Shown here one piece after another: positions 33,140 to 42,422 of a stretch of DNA of 64,000 nt. The notes under the pieces were generated by a model, which did no database searches, had not been told where the DNA came from, and saw only the letters and a list, made by a program, of their open reading frames with translations. Origin of the DNA: Streptomyces varsoviensis (GTDB lineage Bacteria > Actinomycetota > Actinomycetes > Streptomycetales > Streptomycetaceae); NCBI RefSeq assembly GCF_000718635.1, contig NZ_JOBF01000024.1:108878-172877 (forward strand). The letters run 5' to 3'. The translations under genes and the position numbers were made by a program. How positions within the stretch are numbered: the stretch's first letter is position 1; each line of letters starts with the position of its first letter.

Positions 33140-34828
33140 TCAGAAGCTGTAGATCGGGTTCACGTCCATGCACGCCGACGAGTCGTCCCCGTTGAGCGCC
33201 GCCGAGCTGTCCGGCGCCTTGTCGTCCTTGTCGCCCTTGTCCTGCGAGCCCCCCGCGTCCTTCGGGTACGTCGCGCCCGTACGCCAGTCCGCGCCGACCA
33301 CGAGCGTGATCTGCTGCACGGTCGAGGACGTCCGCACCGCGCTGTCCGGCAGGCCGAGCGCCTTGGCGACGGCCTGGGCGTCGCCGCGCTGTCCGGCCTT
33401 GGGGTAGCTGATGACGGTGTTCGCCTGCGTCTTGGGCGTGGTGTCCGCGGCGGCCTTGGCGAAGCCTTCCTTGACGAGCTGCGAGGCCACCGTCCCGGCG
33501 CGGCCGGGGGCCGGGGCCTGGGTGGCGGAGCCGGTGCCGTTCTGCACGGTCACGGCGATCTCGCCCTTGGGCGCGGCCGGGTCGGTGGTCTGCTTCTCTG
33601 CCTGCTTGTCCTTCTTGTCCTTCTTCTCGTCCTTGCCGTCGAGCGCGGTGTCGTCGCGTACGAGCGAGAAGAGCTTGTCCGCGTCGCCGGGCTTGGGCAC
33701 GACGTGTGCCTTGGGGTTCAGCGGGTCCTGGATCCACGGCATGGTGGTCATGGTGATCCGCTTGGTGGACACCTGCTTGAGTTCGTCGCCGAGGTCGTAG
33801 AGCTTCTTGGGCGTGCCGAGGCCCTTGTCGACGGTGAGCGCCTTGGTGGCGGCCTCGGCGAGGTCGGTGAGCTGGCCGGGGTCGGTGAGTTTGGTGCCCG
33901 ACTTGAGCTGGCGGACCATCGCGTTCATATACATGTGCTGGGCGTGGGTGCGGCCGATGTCGCTGCCGTCCTCGAACCCGTGGCGGGTGCGCAGCCATTG
34001 GAGGGCCTGCTCGCCCTTGACCTTGTGGTCGCCCTTCTCCAGCCGCAGCCCCGACTTCTTGTCGTAGACGTTGCCCTTGACGCAGACGGGGACGCCGCCG
34101 ACGGCGTCGGCCATGTTCACCACGCCGGCGAAGTCGATCATCATGAAGTGGTCGATGGGTATGCCGGTCAGCTCTTCCCAGGTGGCGACGGTGCAGCCCG
34201 GACCGCCGTTCATGAGGCTGGCGTTGATGATCTCCCGGTCGGTCTTCGGGTAGACCTTGCCGTCCTCGGGGTCCTTGCACTCGGGGATCGTCACGCGGGT
34301 GTCGCGGGGGATGCTGATGACCGACATATTGCTGCGGTCGGCCGATACGTGGAGCAGCATCTGCACATCGGCGAGGGGCTTGCGGCCCACGTCGCGGTGG
34401 GAGCCGCCGAGCGCGACGTTCTCGGCGCTGTTGCGGCTGTCGGAGCCCAGCAGCAGGATGTTCATGGGGCGTTGGCCCTTGGCGTTGGCGGCGCTGCGGT
34501 CCAGCCGGTTCTTGCCGAGGTTGAGGTCGTCCTTCTTGATGTTGCCGCTGAGGTGCTCGTAGTAGAAGTACCCGGCGCCGGCCGTGCCGAGGATGAGGAC
34601 CGCGGCGGAGAACGCGGTCCAGCGCAGTATTCGCGCGCCGCGGCCGCGCTTCTTGCGGGGCCCGCCGCGGCGGTGGCGCTCGCCGCGGCCGGTGCCGCCG
34701 CCCTTGCCCGGGGGCGCGGCCGCGTCGGGGTCGGCGCCTTCCTCGTACATGCTGTCGTCCCAGCCCAGTTCGCGGGCGCCGGGGGCGGACCGGCGCCCCC
34801 GTTCCCCGCGCACACTGCTCTGCCGCAT
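33140..34828 (-). CDS. LytR-CpsA-Psr family glycopolymer transferase 3 with LytR_C domain
   Basis: A 562-residue LCP protein. A basic cytoplasmic region (1-66, with Arg/Lys-rich RRGGPRKKRGRGAR) is followed by a membrane helix at about 68-88 and the LCP domain (PMNILLLGSDSRNSAEN, VISIPRDTRVTIP, ALQWLRTRHGFEDGSDIGR). A Lys/Asp-rich linker near 395-415 (DEKKDKKDKQAEK) leads to a LytR_C domain (about 425-520). ATG 34828 has GGAGGCACG upstream. The C-terminal tail is again charged (QDKGDKDDK) and ends with a lone cysteine region. It lies 148 nt downstream of LCP 4. Confidence 0.93.
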   Translation of the reverse strand: MRQSSVRGERGRRSAPGARELGWDDSMYEEGADPDAAAPPGKGGGTGRGERHRRGGPRKKRGRGARILRWTAFSAAVLILGTAGAGYFYYEHLSGNIKKDDLNLGKNRLDRSAANAKGQRPMNILLLGSDSRNSAENVALGGSHRDVGRKPLADVQMLLHVSADRSNMSVISIPRDTRVTIPECKDPEDGKVYPKTDREIINASLMNGGPGCTVATWEELTGIPIDHFMMIDFAGVVNMADAVGGVPVCVKGNVYDKKSGLRLEKGDHKVKGEQALQWLRTRHGFEDGSDIGRTHAQHMYMNAMVRQLKSGTKLTDPGQLTDLAEAATKALTVDKGLGTPKKLYDLGDELKQVSTKRITMTTMPWIQDPLNPKAHVVPKPGDADKLFSLVRDDTALDGKDEKKDKKDKQAEKQTTDPAAPKGEIAVTVQNGTGSATQAPAPGRAGTVASQLVKEGFAKAAADTTPKTQANTVISYPKAGQRGDAQAVAKALGLPDSAVRTSSTVQQITLVVGADWRTGATYPKDAGGSQDKGDKDDKAPDSSAALNGDDSSACMDVNPIYSF

Positions 34829-34922
34829 CGTGCCTCCCCGTTCTAGGTGGTGCGTCCGGCCCGCTGGGCAGGCGTGTGGTGGGTGGTGGTCCCGTACGGC
34901 GGGGCGTCGTGCGCGACGCGGT

Positions 34923-34967
34923 GGTTCTCGCGCCTCACAGGGCGCGGGTTCTCGTGCCTCACAGGGC
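34923..34967. repeat. Two-copy 21-bp direct repeat upstream of LCP 3
   Basis: GGTTCTCGCGCCTCACAGGGC (34923-34943) recurs as a copy with a single mismatch at 34947-34967 (period 24). It lies between LCP 4 and LCP 3, immediately after the LCP 4 stop in the direction of transcription. Confidence 0.8.
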
Positions 34968-34976
34968 TCATAGGTC

Positions 34977-36761
34977 TCACTTGGCGCAGATGTTCTCGTC
35001 GTCGGCTTCGACCTTCTGGATGCCCGAGGGGGCCTTCGACGGGGCGCCGATGGGCACGCCCGCCCCCTTGAAGTCCGCGCCGAGCACCAGCTTCATCTCG
35101 GCCATCGGCGCCGCGTCCTGCGTGCCCTGCTTGAGGGCGGAGGCGGGCAGCCCCATGGCCGCCGCGAGCCGGCGGGCCTGGTCGGCCTGGTTGGGGGCGA
35201 ACTCCAGGGTGGTCGTCGCCTGCTTCTTGCCGCCGGGCGCGTTGCCGCCGTTGCTGGTACGGAGCATGCCCTGGGAGTTCTGCAGCCAGGAGAGCGTGGT
35301 CTGGGCGGCGCCGATCTTCTCGCTGCCGTTGAAGACCCGGGCCCGTACGTCGGCGGGGGCGGCCTTGGGGCCCTTGAGGAGCGCGGCCTGCTTGTCCTTG
35401 GCCGCCTTCTCCTTCTGCTTCTCCTTCTCCTTCACCTCGGTCAGCGAGGTGTCCTGCTTGACCATGGCGAAGAGCGGCTCGGCCTTCGCCTTGTCGAGGA
35501 TGACCGTCTTCTTGACCTTGCCGTCCTCGGGGTTGTCGAGGACGGGGACGGTGACGAAGCTGACGTGCTTCAGGTCGACCTTGCTGAGGTCCTTGGCCAC
35601 CGAGGTCAGCTTGGAGACGCTGCCGATGCCGGTGTCCACGGTGAGCGACTTGGTGGCCGCGTCCGCGAGGTCGTACAGCTTGGCGGGGTTAGTGAGCGTC
35701 CCCCCGGACTTCATCTTGCGCATCATCGAGCTCAGGAACTGCTGCTGGAGCTGGATGCGGCTGAGGTCGCCGCCGAAGCCGACGGAGTGCCGGGTACGGA
35801 CGAAGGCCAGCGCCTCCTCGCCCTCCACGGTGTGCCGGCCCTTGCTGAGCTTGAGGTGCGAGTCGGGGTCGTCGATGTCCTTGCCGAGGCAGACCTCGAC
35901 GCCGTCGACGGCGGAGGACAGCTTCTTGACGGCGTTGAAGTCGGCCATCATGAAGTGATTGATCTTCAGGCCGGTGATCTGCTCGACGGTGCGCCAGGTG
36001 CAGCCGGGGTCGCGGCCCTCCTGCCCGAGGCTCTGGTTGAAGCGCACCTTGTGCGAGCCGGGGATCGTCTTCTTCACCTTGTCCTTGGTGACGACCTCGC
36101 ACTCGGGGATGTCGGTGATCATGTCGCGCGGGATGGAGAGCGCGGTGGCGTTCGTACGGTCCTCGGAGACGTGGAAGAGGAGCGTGGTGTCCGCGTGGCC
36201 GACGCTCCCGGCGTCGCCGTAGCCCTCGTTGCCCTTGCCGTCGCGCTTGTCCGTGCCGATGACCAGGATGTTGACGGGGCCGTCGACGACGGCCGCGTTG
36301 TGCACGCCCACGTCGACCTTGTCGATGTTGTTGTTGAAGTGCTGGTAGACGAGGTACGCGGTCGTCGACCCGCCCACGAGCAGGAAGGCCAGCACGCCGC
36401 CGGTCCAGATCAGGGCCTTCTTCTTGCCCGACTTCTTCGGCTTCGCCTTGCGCCGGCTGGTGCCCCTGGCGTCCCGGCCGCCTTTGCCGGCGGCCCGCCG
36501 GCCGCGCTGGTCGGGGACGCCGCGGCGGCCCGGCGGCGCGTCCGAGCGGTCTCTGGGGGCGGCGGGGGAGGGCACGGCGGCTCTCGCGGTGTCGGCGGGA
36601 GCGGTGGTGGCGGCTCTCCGCGCGCCGGCCGGGGAGGACTGCCCGGGCGCCGAATCCGCGGCAGGGTTGATCCGCAGCTCATAGCTGCCGGTACTGGGGT
36701 TGAACACCCACTGGTCGGCGGGGTCCATATCGCCCGCTTGCCCACGGCCTTGCGCGTCCAC
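34977..36761 (-). CDS. LytR-CpsA-Psr family glycopolymer transferase 4 with LytR_C domain
   Basis: A 594-residue LCP protein. The cytoplasmic part (about 1-118) opens with a DPADQWVFNPSTGSYELR segment and a Pro/Ala/Arg-rich stretch; a membrane helix at about 119-137 follows. The LCP domain has PVNILVIGTDKRDGKGNEGYG, DTTLLFHVSEDRTNATALSIPRDM-type elements and ALAFVRTRHSVGFGGDLSRIQ. A coiled, Lys/Glu-rich linker (KEKEKQKEKAAKDKQ) precedes the LytR_C domain. The start is GTG 36761; ATG 36728 is an alternative 11 residues shorter. Together with LCP 3 and 5 it forms a same-strand tandem set. Confidence 0.93.
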   Translation of the reverse strand: MDAQGRGQAGDMDPADQWVFNPSTGSYELRINPAADSAPGQSSPAGARRAATTAPADTARAAVPSPAAPRDRSDAPPGRRGVPDQRGRRAAGKGGRDARGTSRRKAKPKKSGKKKALIWTGGVLAFLLVGGSTTAYLVYQHFNNNIDKVDVGVHNAAVVDGPVNILVIGTDKRDGKGNEGYGDAGSVGHADTTLLFHVSEDRTNATALSIPRDMITDIPECEVVTKDKVKKTIPGSHKVRFNQSLGQEGRDPGCTWRTVEQITGLKINHFMMADFNAVKKLSSAVDGVEVCLGKDIDDPDSHLKLSKGRHTVEGEEALAFVRTRHSVGFGGDLSRIQLQQQFLSSMMRKMKSGGTLTNPAKLYDLADAATKSLTVDTGIGSVSKLTSVAKDLSKVDLKHVSFVTVPVLDNPEDGKVKKTVILDKAKAEPLFAMVKQDTSLTEVKEKEKQKEKAAKDKQAALLKGPKAAPADVRARVFNGSEKIGAAQTTLSWLQNSQGMLRTSNGGNAPGGKKQATTTLEFAPNQADQARRLAAAMGLPASALKQGTQDAAPMAEMKLVLGADFKGAGVPIGAPSKAPSGIQKVEADDENICAK

Positions 36762-36983
36762 GGTCGCCTGCGTCCTCCGTCGGTGCCACGCGGCGCCTTC
36801 CCCCGCGAGGCGCTCCGGTCAAGTCGTCTGAAGCAGTGCGCGGTCGACCCGGCCGTGCGCACCGGATCGCTCACACTATCCGCCCAGTTCAGCGTCAAGC
36901 GACGCCGGTGACAAATTCCACTTCCCTACAACTGGGCAATCTGCCCAATCCATTCGAGCCACCGAGCGCGCCTTCTGCTCCTT

Positions 36984-38240
36984 CTACTTGCATACGTCCT
37001 GTTCTGCGGTAGTTCCTTCGTACGTCGGCCCGGCGCCCGGCTGTGACGCGCGGGGCGACGGCGTGCGGGGAGTGCCCGGACCTGACGACGGGCCGGGGCT
37101 CTTTCCGCCGCCCCTCGGCCCGCCGTCCTGTGTCCTGATCTGTTTGACGACCGAAACGGTCCTGTCGTTGCGCAGGGCGTCGAAAAGCCTTCGCGCGTCC
37201 GGCTCGACGAGCTCGTCGCGGTCCGAGTTGTACGCGTACGGGCGGCGCGGCACCGTCATGAACTGGACACCTCCGGCCGGAATCCCACGAACCTCGCGGA
37301 CCAGGTCGTACAGCTTGCGGAGGGTGTCGAGACCCGCGTCGGTGGTCAGCGAGGAGGTCGCCGCGTCCAGCACCGGGTAGAGCCGCACCGGATTGAGCAG
37401 CACCCCGTCGCTCTGCATCTTCTTCACGAGCGAACCCAGGAACTCCTGTTGACGCCCCATCCGGTCGGTGTCGCTGCCGTCGCCCATGCTGTACCGGGCC
37501 CGCACGAACCCGAGCGCCTGCTCGCCGCGGAGCGTCTGCGTCCCGGCGGGCAGCCGCAGATGGGCCTTGCGGTCGTCGATGGGGGAGCGCAGGCACACCT
37601 CGACGCCGTCCACCGCGTCGACCAGCTTCTTGAAGCCGGTGAAGTCCACGATCACGTGGTGGTCCACGCGGATGCCGGTGAGCGTCTCGACCGTACGGAT
37701 CGTGCACGCCGTGCCCGCGGCCTCGTACGCCCGGTTGAAGGGGGCGAACTGCGCCTCCAACTGCGTGCCGTCCGGCTTGCGGCAGCGCGGGATCTCCGTC
37801 ATCAGGTCGCGCGGCAGCGATACGGCCGTGGCGCCGTGCCGGTCGGCGGCGAGGTGCAGCAGGATCGCGGTGTCGGAGCGCTGGGTGCCGTTGTCCTCGC
37901 CGTACTCGCCGTTGCCGCCGCCGCGCGAGTCCGAGCCGATCAGCAGGATGTTCCGGGCGCCCGCGACCGCCGCCACCGGGCGCTCCGACTCGTACCGGGC
38001 CAGCTCGCGCGCCGTGTCCGTGTCGGTCCTGATGTTCCCGTCGAGCTGGTGGTAGAGCCACCACCCGGTGCCGCCGGCCGCCAGCACGAGCGCCGCCACG
38101 CCCAGCGCCGCCCAGCGCAGCCAGCGGCGCCGCCGCCGCGCCGGGGCCATGGCGTCGGGGTCCGCGTTGTCGGGGTCCGCGTTGTCGGGGTCCGCGTCGT
38201 CCGGGTCGGCGGCGGGCGGGGGGCCGGGGCGGTCGGTCAC
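36984..38240 (-). CDS. LytR-CpsA-Psr family glycopolymer transferase 5
   Basis: A 418-residue LCP protein without an obvious LytR_C domain. The short cytoplasmic region has a DPDNADPDNADPD repeat encoded by 15-bp DNA repeats; a membrane helix lies at about 42-62. The LCP domain shows ARNILLIGSDSRGGGNGEYG, DTAILLHLAADRHGATAVSLPRD-type elements and GFVRARYSMGDGSDTDRM. The tail is Pro/Gly/Ser-rich. GTG 38240 is used because an AGGGATGGA lies upstream; GTG 38258 would add six residues. Confidence 0.9.
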   Translation of the reverse strand: MTDRPGPPPAADPDDADPDNADPDNADPDAMAPARRRRRWLRWAALGVAALVLAAGGTGWWLYHQLDGNIRTDTDTARELARYESERPVAAVAGARNILLIGSDSRGGGNGEYGEDNGTQRSDTAILLHLAADRHGATAVSLPRDLMTEIPRCRKPDGTQLEAQFAPFNRAYEAAGTACTIRTVETLTGIRVDHHVIVDFTGFKKLVDAVDGVEVCLRSPIDDRKAHLRLPAGTQTLRGEQALGFVRARYSMGDGSDTDRMGRQQEFLGSLVKKMQSDGVLLNPVRLYPVLDAATSSLTTDAGLDTLRKLYDLVREVRGIPAGGVQFMTVPRRPYAYNSDRDELVEPDARRLFDALRNDRTVSVVKQIRTQDGGPRGGGKSPGPSSGPGTPRTPSPRASQPGAGPTYEGTTAEQDVCK

Positions 38241-38482
38241 GAAGCGTCCATCCCTCACGGAGTCGGCGCCGGGCCGTGGCCCGCCGCCGGTGGGCGAGGG
38301 AGGCGCGACACGGCCGTACGTACGTACCGCCGATCATCGCGCGCCGCGCGCGCCGCGGCCCGGGGGCTCGGCGCGCCGTGCGGCCGGACGGGTGGCGCGG
38401 GGGTGTGGCGCGGGGGTGTGCCCGCTCCCGACGACCTTTCAGCCGCTGGCGCCGTGACCGCCACAGCTCGCCAGGAAGGGCG

Positions 38483-39244
38483 TCAGCGCGGCACCGGCAC
38501 GGTGAGGGTGACCCGTTCGTCCGTCACGCGCCGGGCCAGGCCCTCCTCCGGCAACTGGTCGAGATGGCGGCACAGGACGACCGAGCCGCCGGCCGCCAAG
38601 GGGGCGAGCAGCCCGGCGGAAAGGCCCTCCCAGGTGTCGTACGGCAGGCCGGACAGCAGCCGCGAGCCCGGCGTCAGGCCGTACGACCCGGCGTCCGTAC
38701 GGGCCCGGTCGACGCTCTGGGCGCCGGTCAGCTCCAGGCCGCCGACCACGAGCGCCGGCGCGTCCGGGTCCACCGGCGCGTACGGCGTGAAGCGGTCGCC
38801 CTGGCTCGGCACCTCCACCGCGTAGTCCGCGAACCCCTGCGGCGGCCGCGGGAACCGGCCGCCCATCGGGCGCAGCGCCAGCGCGACGCGCTCGCCGGAG
38901 CAGGCGCGCGCCGCGTCCAGCGAGTCCGGGCCGCTGACGACGAGATCGGCCGCGGCCGGGTCGCCGCCGATGTCGGCCACGACGCCGACGGAGGAGGCGG
39001 CCAGCAGCCAGACGGCGCTCTGCCAGTGCGCGGGCAGCAGCAGGGCGAGCCGGTCGCCGGGCTCGGCGGACAGGTCGTCCTGGAGCAGATTGGCGGTCTT
39101 CGCCACCCAATTGGCGAAGGTGGCCACGGAGAGTTCGACGCGCTCGCCCGTGGCGTCGTCGTAGAAGGTCACGAGCGGGCGGGCCGGGTCCGCCGCGAGG
39201 GCGGATCGCAGCAGGTCGGCGGGGGTGCGATCGGTGGCGTTCAT
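38483..39244 (-). CDS. TIGR03089 family protein (truncated adenylating-enzyme fold)
   Basis: A 253-residue protein matching the actinobacterial TIGR03089 group. Its N-terminal half looks like the start of an acyl-CoA synthetase/AMP-binding enzyme (TFYDDATGERVELSVATFANWVAKTANLL, then GDRLALLLPAHWQSAVWLLA). The usual P-loop (TSGTTGxPK) and the C-terminal domain of these roughly 500-residue enzymes are absent. It is therefore unlikely to adenylate a substrate; the function is unknown. ATG 39244 has no Shine-Dalgarno but TACCCT 7 nt upstream, suggesting a leaderless mRNA. Confidence 0.82.
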   Translation of the reverse strand: MNATDRTPADLLRSALAADPARPLVTFYDDATGERVELSVATFANWVAKTANLLQDDLSAEPGDRLALLLPAHWQSAVWLLAASSVGVVADIGGDPAAADLVVSGPDSLDAARACSGERVALALRPMGGRFPRPPQGFADYAVEVPSQGDRFTPYAPVDPDAPALVVGGLELTGAQSVDRARTDAGSYGLTPGSRLLSGLPYDTWEGLSAGLLAPLAAGGSVVLCRHLDQLPEEGLARRVTDERVTLTVPVPR

Positions 39245-39251
39245 CGCCGCC

Positions 39252-39257
39252 AGGGTA
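39252..39257 (-). promoter_or_regulatory. Candidate -10 box of leaderless TIGR03089 mRNA
   Basis: TACCCT on the minus strand, 7 nt upstream of ATG 39244, without an intervening Shine-Dalgarno sequence. Confidence 0.45.
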
Positions 39258-39381
39258 CGCGCCGGGCGCGCCGCGCATCAGCCGTACGGGTGTCCCGGGC
39301 CGGGCGCCGGGCCACCGGTTCGGCCGATGGCCCGTCAGCTCACGAATAGACAGATATGCGCCCTTTGCCCACGATTTTTCC

Positions 39382-41169
39382 ATGCGTCCACTCCTCGCCT
39401 CATCGACGGCCGTGGTCTGCGCGACCGTCCTGGCACTCCCGCTCTCCGCCCCCTCCGGCGCCGCCGCCGCACGGTCCGGCGTCGCGACCGCGAACGCCGC
39501 CGGCGTCTCGGCCCCGGCCCCCGCCGCCGGGGTGCCCGGCACCACCCGGTCGCTGCCGCTCGTCCCCCTCGGCACCGCCGCCGACCGCGCCCAGGGCACC
39601 GTCGAACAAGGCCTGACCGCCCGCCGCGTACGGCCCTTCGCGCTCCTCGGCGTCGTCTGGAAGGACGCCTCCGCCGAGCTCCACGGCCGGGTCCAGGTCC
39701 GTACCCGCGCGGTGCGCACCCACGCCTGGTCCCGCTGGCAGGACGTGCAGAACCACGACGACGACCGGCCGGACGCGGGCTCGCCCGAGGCGCGCGGCCG
39801 CCGGGTGCAGGGCGCCACCGCGCCGCTGTGGGTCGGCGACTCCGACGGCGTCCAGGTCCGGGTGCGCGGCGCCAAGACCACCGGGCGGCACGGCGCCCCG
39901 GCCCACGGCAAGGGCCGGCGCGGCGGCGCGTCCCACGCCGCCCTGCCGCCCGGGCTCCGCGTCGAACTCGTCGACCCCGGCGCCGACCCGTCCCCCGCGC
40001 AGCGCGCCGCACATCCGGTGCCGACCGGCGAGTACGCCGCGAGCTCCACCGTGAACACGCAGTTCGCGCCCCTGGGAGCGACCGAGATCGGGGCCCTCGG
40101 CAAGGCCGAGTCCGAGGCCGACGCGGCGGCGGTCGAGGGCATCGGCGGCCAGGTCTTCGGCGAGGGGCCCTTCGACGACGGGCCCTTCGACGAGGGGGAC
40201 TTCGGGGACGACGGCACCGGAGACAGGCCCGGCCACTTCGACGGCCACTCCGACGGCCGCGCCCCGGACGACCGGGCCCCCGGCGACGGCACCCGCCACG
40301 ACGGCCCGGGCCCGGACGGTACGCATCACGAGAGCCCGAGCCCGGACGGTACGCACAAGGACGGCCCGAACCCGGACGGGACGAGCCAGGACGGCACGCA
40401 CCAGGAAACCGCGAACCCGGACGGCACGAAGCCGGACGGTACGAAGCCGGACGGTACGAAGCCGGACGGGCCGCGCCAGGACGGTACGAAGCCGGACGGC
40501 ACCCGGCCCGAGGCCACCGCGACACCGGAGGAGGACGGGCCGCGCGCCGCCGAGAAGCGCCGCCGCATCGGGCCCCGCCCCCGCATCGTCACCCGGTCCG
40601 GCTGGGGCGCCAACGAGCGGCTGCGCGAGCGGCGGTTCCGCTACACCAGGACCGTGAAGGCCGCGTTCGTCCACCACAGCGCGACCGGCAACAACTACCG
40701 CTGCTCCCAGGCGCCCAGGGTCATCCGCGGTATCTACCGCTACCACGTCAAGAGCAGCGGCTGGCGGGACATCGGCTACAACTTCCTCATCGACAAGTGC
40801 GGCACCATCTACGAGGGCCGGGCGGGCGGTGTGGCGAAACCCGTCATGGGCGCCCATACTCTCGGGTTCAACAGCAACAGCATGGGCATCGCCGTCCTCG
40901 GCTCGTTCGCACATGCCAATCCGCCCGCCGCCGCGGTCAAGGCCGTGGCCCGTCTCACCGCCTGGAAGCTCGGCCTGTACGGCGCGAACCCGCGCGGCAC
41001 CACCCGTCTCGTGTCGGGCGGCGGAAACCGCTTCAAGAAGGGAGCCCGGGTCAAGCTCCATGTCATCTCCGGCCACCGCGACGGCTTCGCCACCGAGTGC
41101 CCCGGTACCAAGCTGTACCGGAAGCTCGGCAAGGCCCGCGCCGTCTCGGCCCGCCTCCAGGGACGCTGA
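39382..41169 (+). CDS. Secreted PGRP-type N-acetylmuramoyl-L-alanine amidase
   Basis: A 595-residue exported protein. A signal peptide (about 1-30) precedes a Trp-containing N-terminal domain of about 150 residues ([18 protein letters not shown], then HAWSRWQDV). A long Asp/Gly/Pro-rich linker (about 255-385) holds repeated PDGTKPDGT units. The C-terminal PGRP/amidase domain (about 400-580) begins [11 protein letters not shown], has zinc ligands in [13 protein letters not shown] and VISGHRDG, and [19 protein letters not shown]. It should cleave MurNAc-L-Ala bonds in the wall. There is a short AT-richer region (39340-39381) before the ATG. Confidence 0.92.
   Translation: MRPLLASSTAVVCATVLALPLSAPSGAAAARSGVATANAAGVSAPAPAAGVPGTTRSLPLVPLGTAADRAQGTVEQGLTARRVRPFALLGVVWKDASAELHGRVQVRTRAVRTHAWSRWQDVQNHDDDRPDAGSPEARGRRVQGATAPLWVGDSDGVQVRVRGAKTTGRHGAPAHGKGRRGGASHAALPPGLRVELVDPGADPSPAQRAAHPVPTGEYAASSTVNTQFAPLGATEIGALGKAESEADAAAVEGIGGQVFGEGPFDDGPFDEGDFGDDGTGDRPGHFDGHSDGRAPDDRAPGDGTRHDGPGPDGTHHESPSPDGTHKDGPNPDGTSQDGTHQETANPDGTKPDGTKPDGTKPDGPRQDGTKPDGTRPEATATPEEDGPRAAEKRRRIGPRPRIVTRSGWGANERLRERRFRYTRTVKAAFVHHSATGNNYRCSQAPRVIRGIYRYHVKSSGWRDIGYNFLIDKCGTIYEGRAGGVAKPVMGAHTLGFNSNSMGIAVLGSFAHANPPAAAVKAVARLTAWKLGLYGANPRGTTRLVSGGGNRFKKGARVKLHVISGHRDGFATECPGTKLYRKLGKARAVSARLQGR
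40310..40505 (+). repeat. In-frame GGACGGTACGAAGCC-type repeats in the amidase linker
   Basis: A roughly 15-bp unit encoding PDGTK, with longer variants, is repeated about nine times; the most regular copies are at about 40425-40475. It keeps frame, so length could vary between strains. Confidence 0.75.
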
Positions 41170-41270
41170 GCCCTCTCGCGCACCCCTGACCGGGCGGAGG
41201 CCACGCCTTCACTGTCTGCATACACTGGCCGCCGACCACGGCCGGCCCCAGCAGGAAGCAGAGATACACG

Positions 41271-42362
41271 TTGACTGAATCGCCAGAAGCGATCCTCCTG
41301 GTCGGCGGCAAGGGAACCCGGCTACGCCCGCTCACGGTGCACACGCCCAAACCGATGGTCCCGGCGGCGGGCGTCCCCTTCCTCACCCACCAGCTCGCCC
41401 GGGCCCGCGCGGCCGGCGTCGAGCACATCGTGCTCGCCACCTCCTATCTCGCGGAGGTCTTCGAGCCGTACTTCGGCGACGGCTCCGCGCTCGGCCTGCA
41501 CCTGGAGTACGTCACCGAGGAGGAACCGCTCGGCACCGGCGGCGCCATCCGCAACGTCGCCTCCCGGCTCCGGTCGGGCCCCGACGACCCCGTGCTCATC
41601 TTCAACGGCGACATCCTCACCGGCCTCGACATCGAGGCCCTCGTCGCCACCCACCGCTCGGCGGGCGCCGACGTCTCCCTGCACCTGACGCGCGTGGACG
41701 ACCCGCGCGCCTTCGGCCTCGTGCCGACCGACGCCTCCGGGCGGGTCACGGCCTTCCTGGAGAAGCCGCAGACCCCGGAGGAGATCGTCACCGACCAGAT
41801 CAACGCGGGCGCGTACGTCTTCAACCGCTCCGTGATCGACTCGATCCCCGACGACCGCCCCGTCTCCGTCGAACGCGAGACCTTCCCGGACCTCCTCGCC
41901 GCCGGCGCGCACCTCCAGGGCATGGTCGACTCCACGTACTGGCTCGACCTCGGCACCCCGCAGGCGTTCGTCCGCGGCTCCGCCGACCTGGTGCTGGGCC
42001 GCGCCCCGTCGCCGGCCGTCCCCGGCCGCTGCGGCGACCGGCTGGTCATCGACGGCGCGCTGGTCGCGATGGACGCGAAGCTGACGGACGGCACGGTGAT
42101 CGGCAAGGGCGCCCGGATCGAGTCGGGCGCGCGCGTCGAGGGCAGCACGGTGCTGGACGGCGCCGTCGTCGAGGCCGGGGCGCACATCGCGGACTCGCTC
42201 ATCGGGGCGGGCGCCAGGGTGGGCGCGCGGACGGTCGTGGAGGGCGCGGTCATCGGGGACGGCGCGATGGTCGGCCCGGACAACGAGCTGCGCGACGGGG
42301 TCCGGATCTGGTGCGGGGCGGACCTGGGACCGGGTGCGGTGCGCTTCTCCTCCGACCAGTAG
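41271..42362 (+). CDS. Mannose-1-phosphate guanylyltransferase-like nucleotidyltransferase
   Basis: A 363-residue protein. The N-terminal nucleotidyltransferase domain has the LLVGGKGTRLRPLT signature, KPMVPAAGVPFL and EEPLGTGGAI. The C-terminal part (about 255-350) is a left-handed beta-helix of hexapeptide repeats (IGKGARIESGARVEGSTV and similar). This arrangement fits GDP-mannose pyrophosphorylase/ManC-type enzymes of actinobacteria; the mycobacterial neighbour in the same syntenic position is annotated likewise. A glucose-1-phosphate thymidylyl- or uridylyltransferase role is possible. The start is TTG 41271, with AGGAAG about 15 nt and AGAGA about 6 nt upstream. Confidence 0.85.
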   Translation: MTESPEAILLVGGKGTRLRPLTVHTPKPMVPAAGVPFLTHQLARARAAGVEHIVLATSYLAEVFEPYFGDGSALGLHLEYVTEEEPLGTGGAIRNVASRLRSGPDDPVLIFNGDILTGLDIEALVATHRSAGADVSLHLTRVDDPRAFGLVPTDASGRVTAFLEKPQTPEEIVTDQINAGAYVFNRSVIDSIPDDRPVSVERETFPDLLAAGAHLQGMVDSTYWLDLGTPQAFVRGSADLVLGRAPSPAVPGRCGDRLVIDGALVAMDAKLTDGTVIGKGARIESGARVEGSTVLDGAVVEAGAHIADSLIGAGARVGARTVVEGAVIGDGAMVGPDNELRDGVRIWCGADLGPGAVRFSSDQ

Positions 42363-42410
42363 CAGCGCGTGGGGCGTGACGCCTCCCCGTAGGCCCGTAC
42401 GCCCCACCCG

Positions 42411-42416
42411 TACCCT
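42411..42416 (+). promoter_or_regulatory. Candidate -10 box of leaderless DNA glycosylase mRNA
   Basis: TACCCT lies 6 nt before ATG 42423 with no ribosome-binding site. Confidence 0.45.
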
Positions 42417-42422
42417 GGTCGG

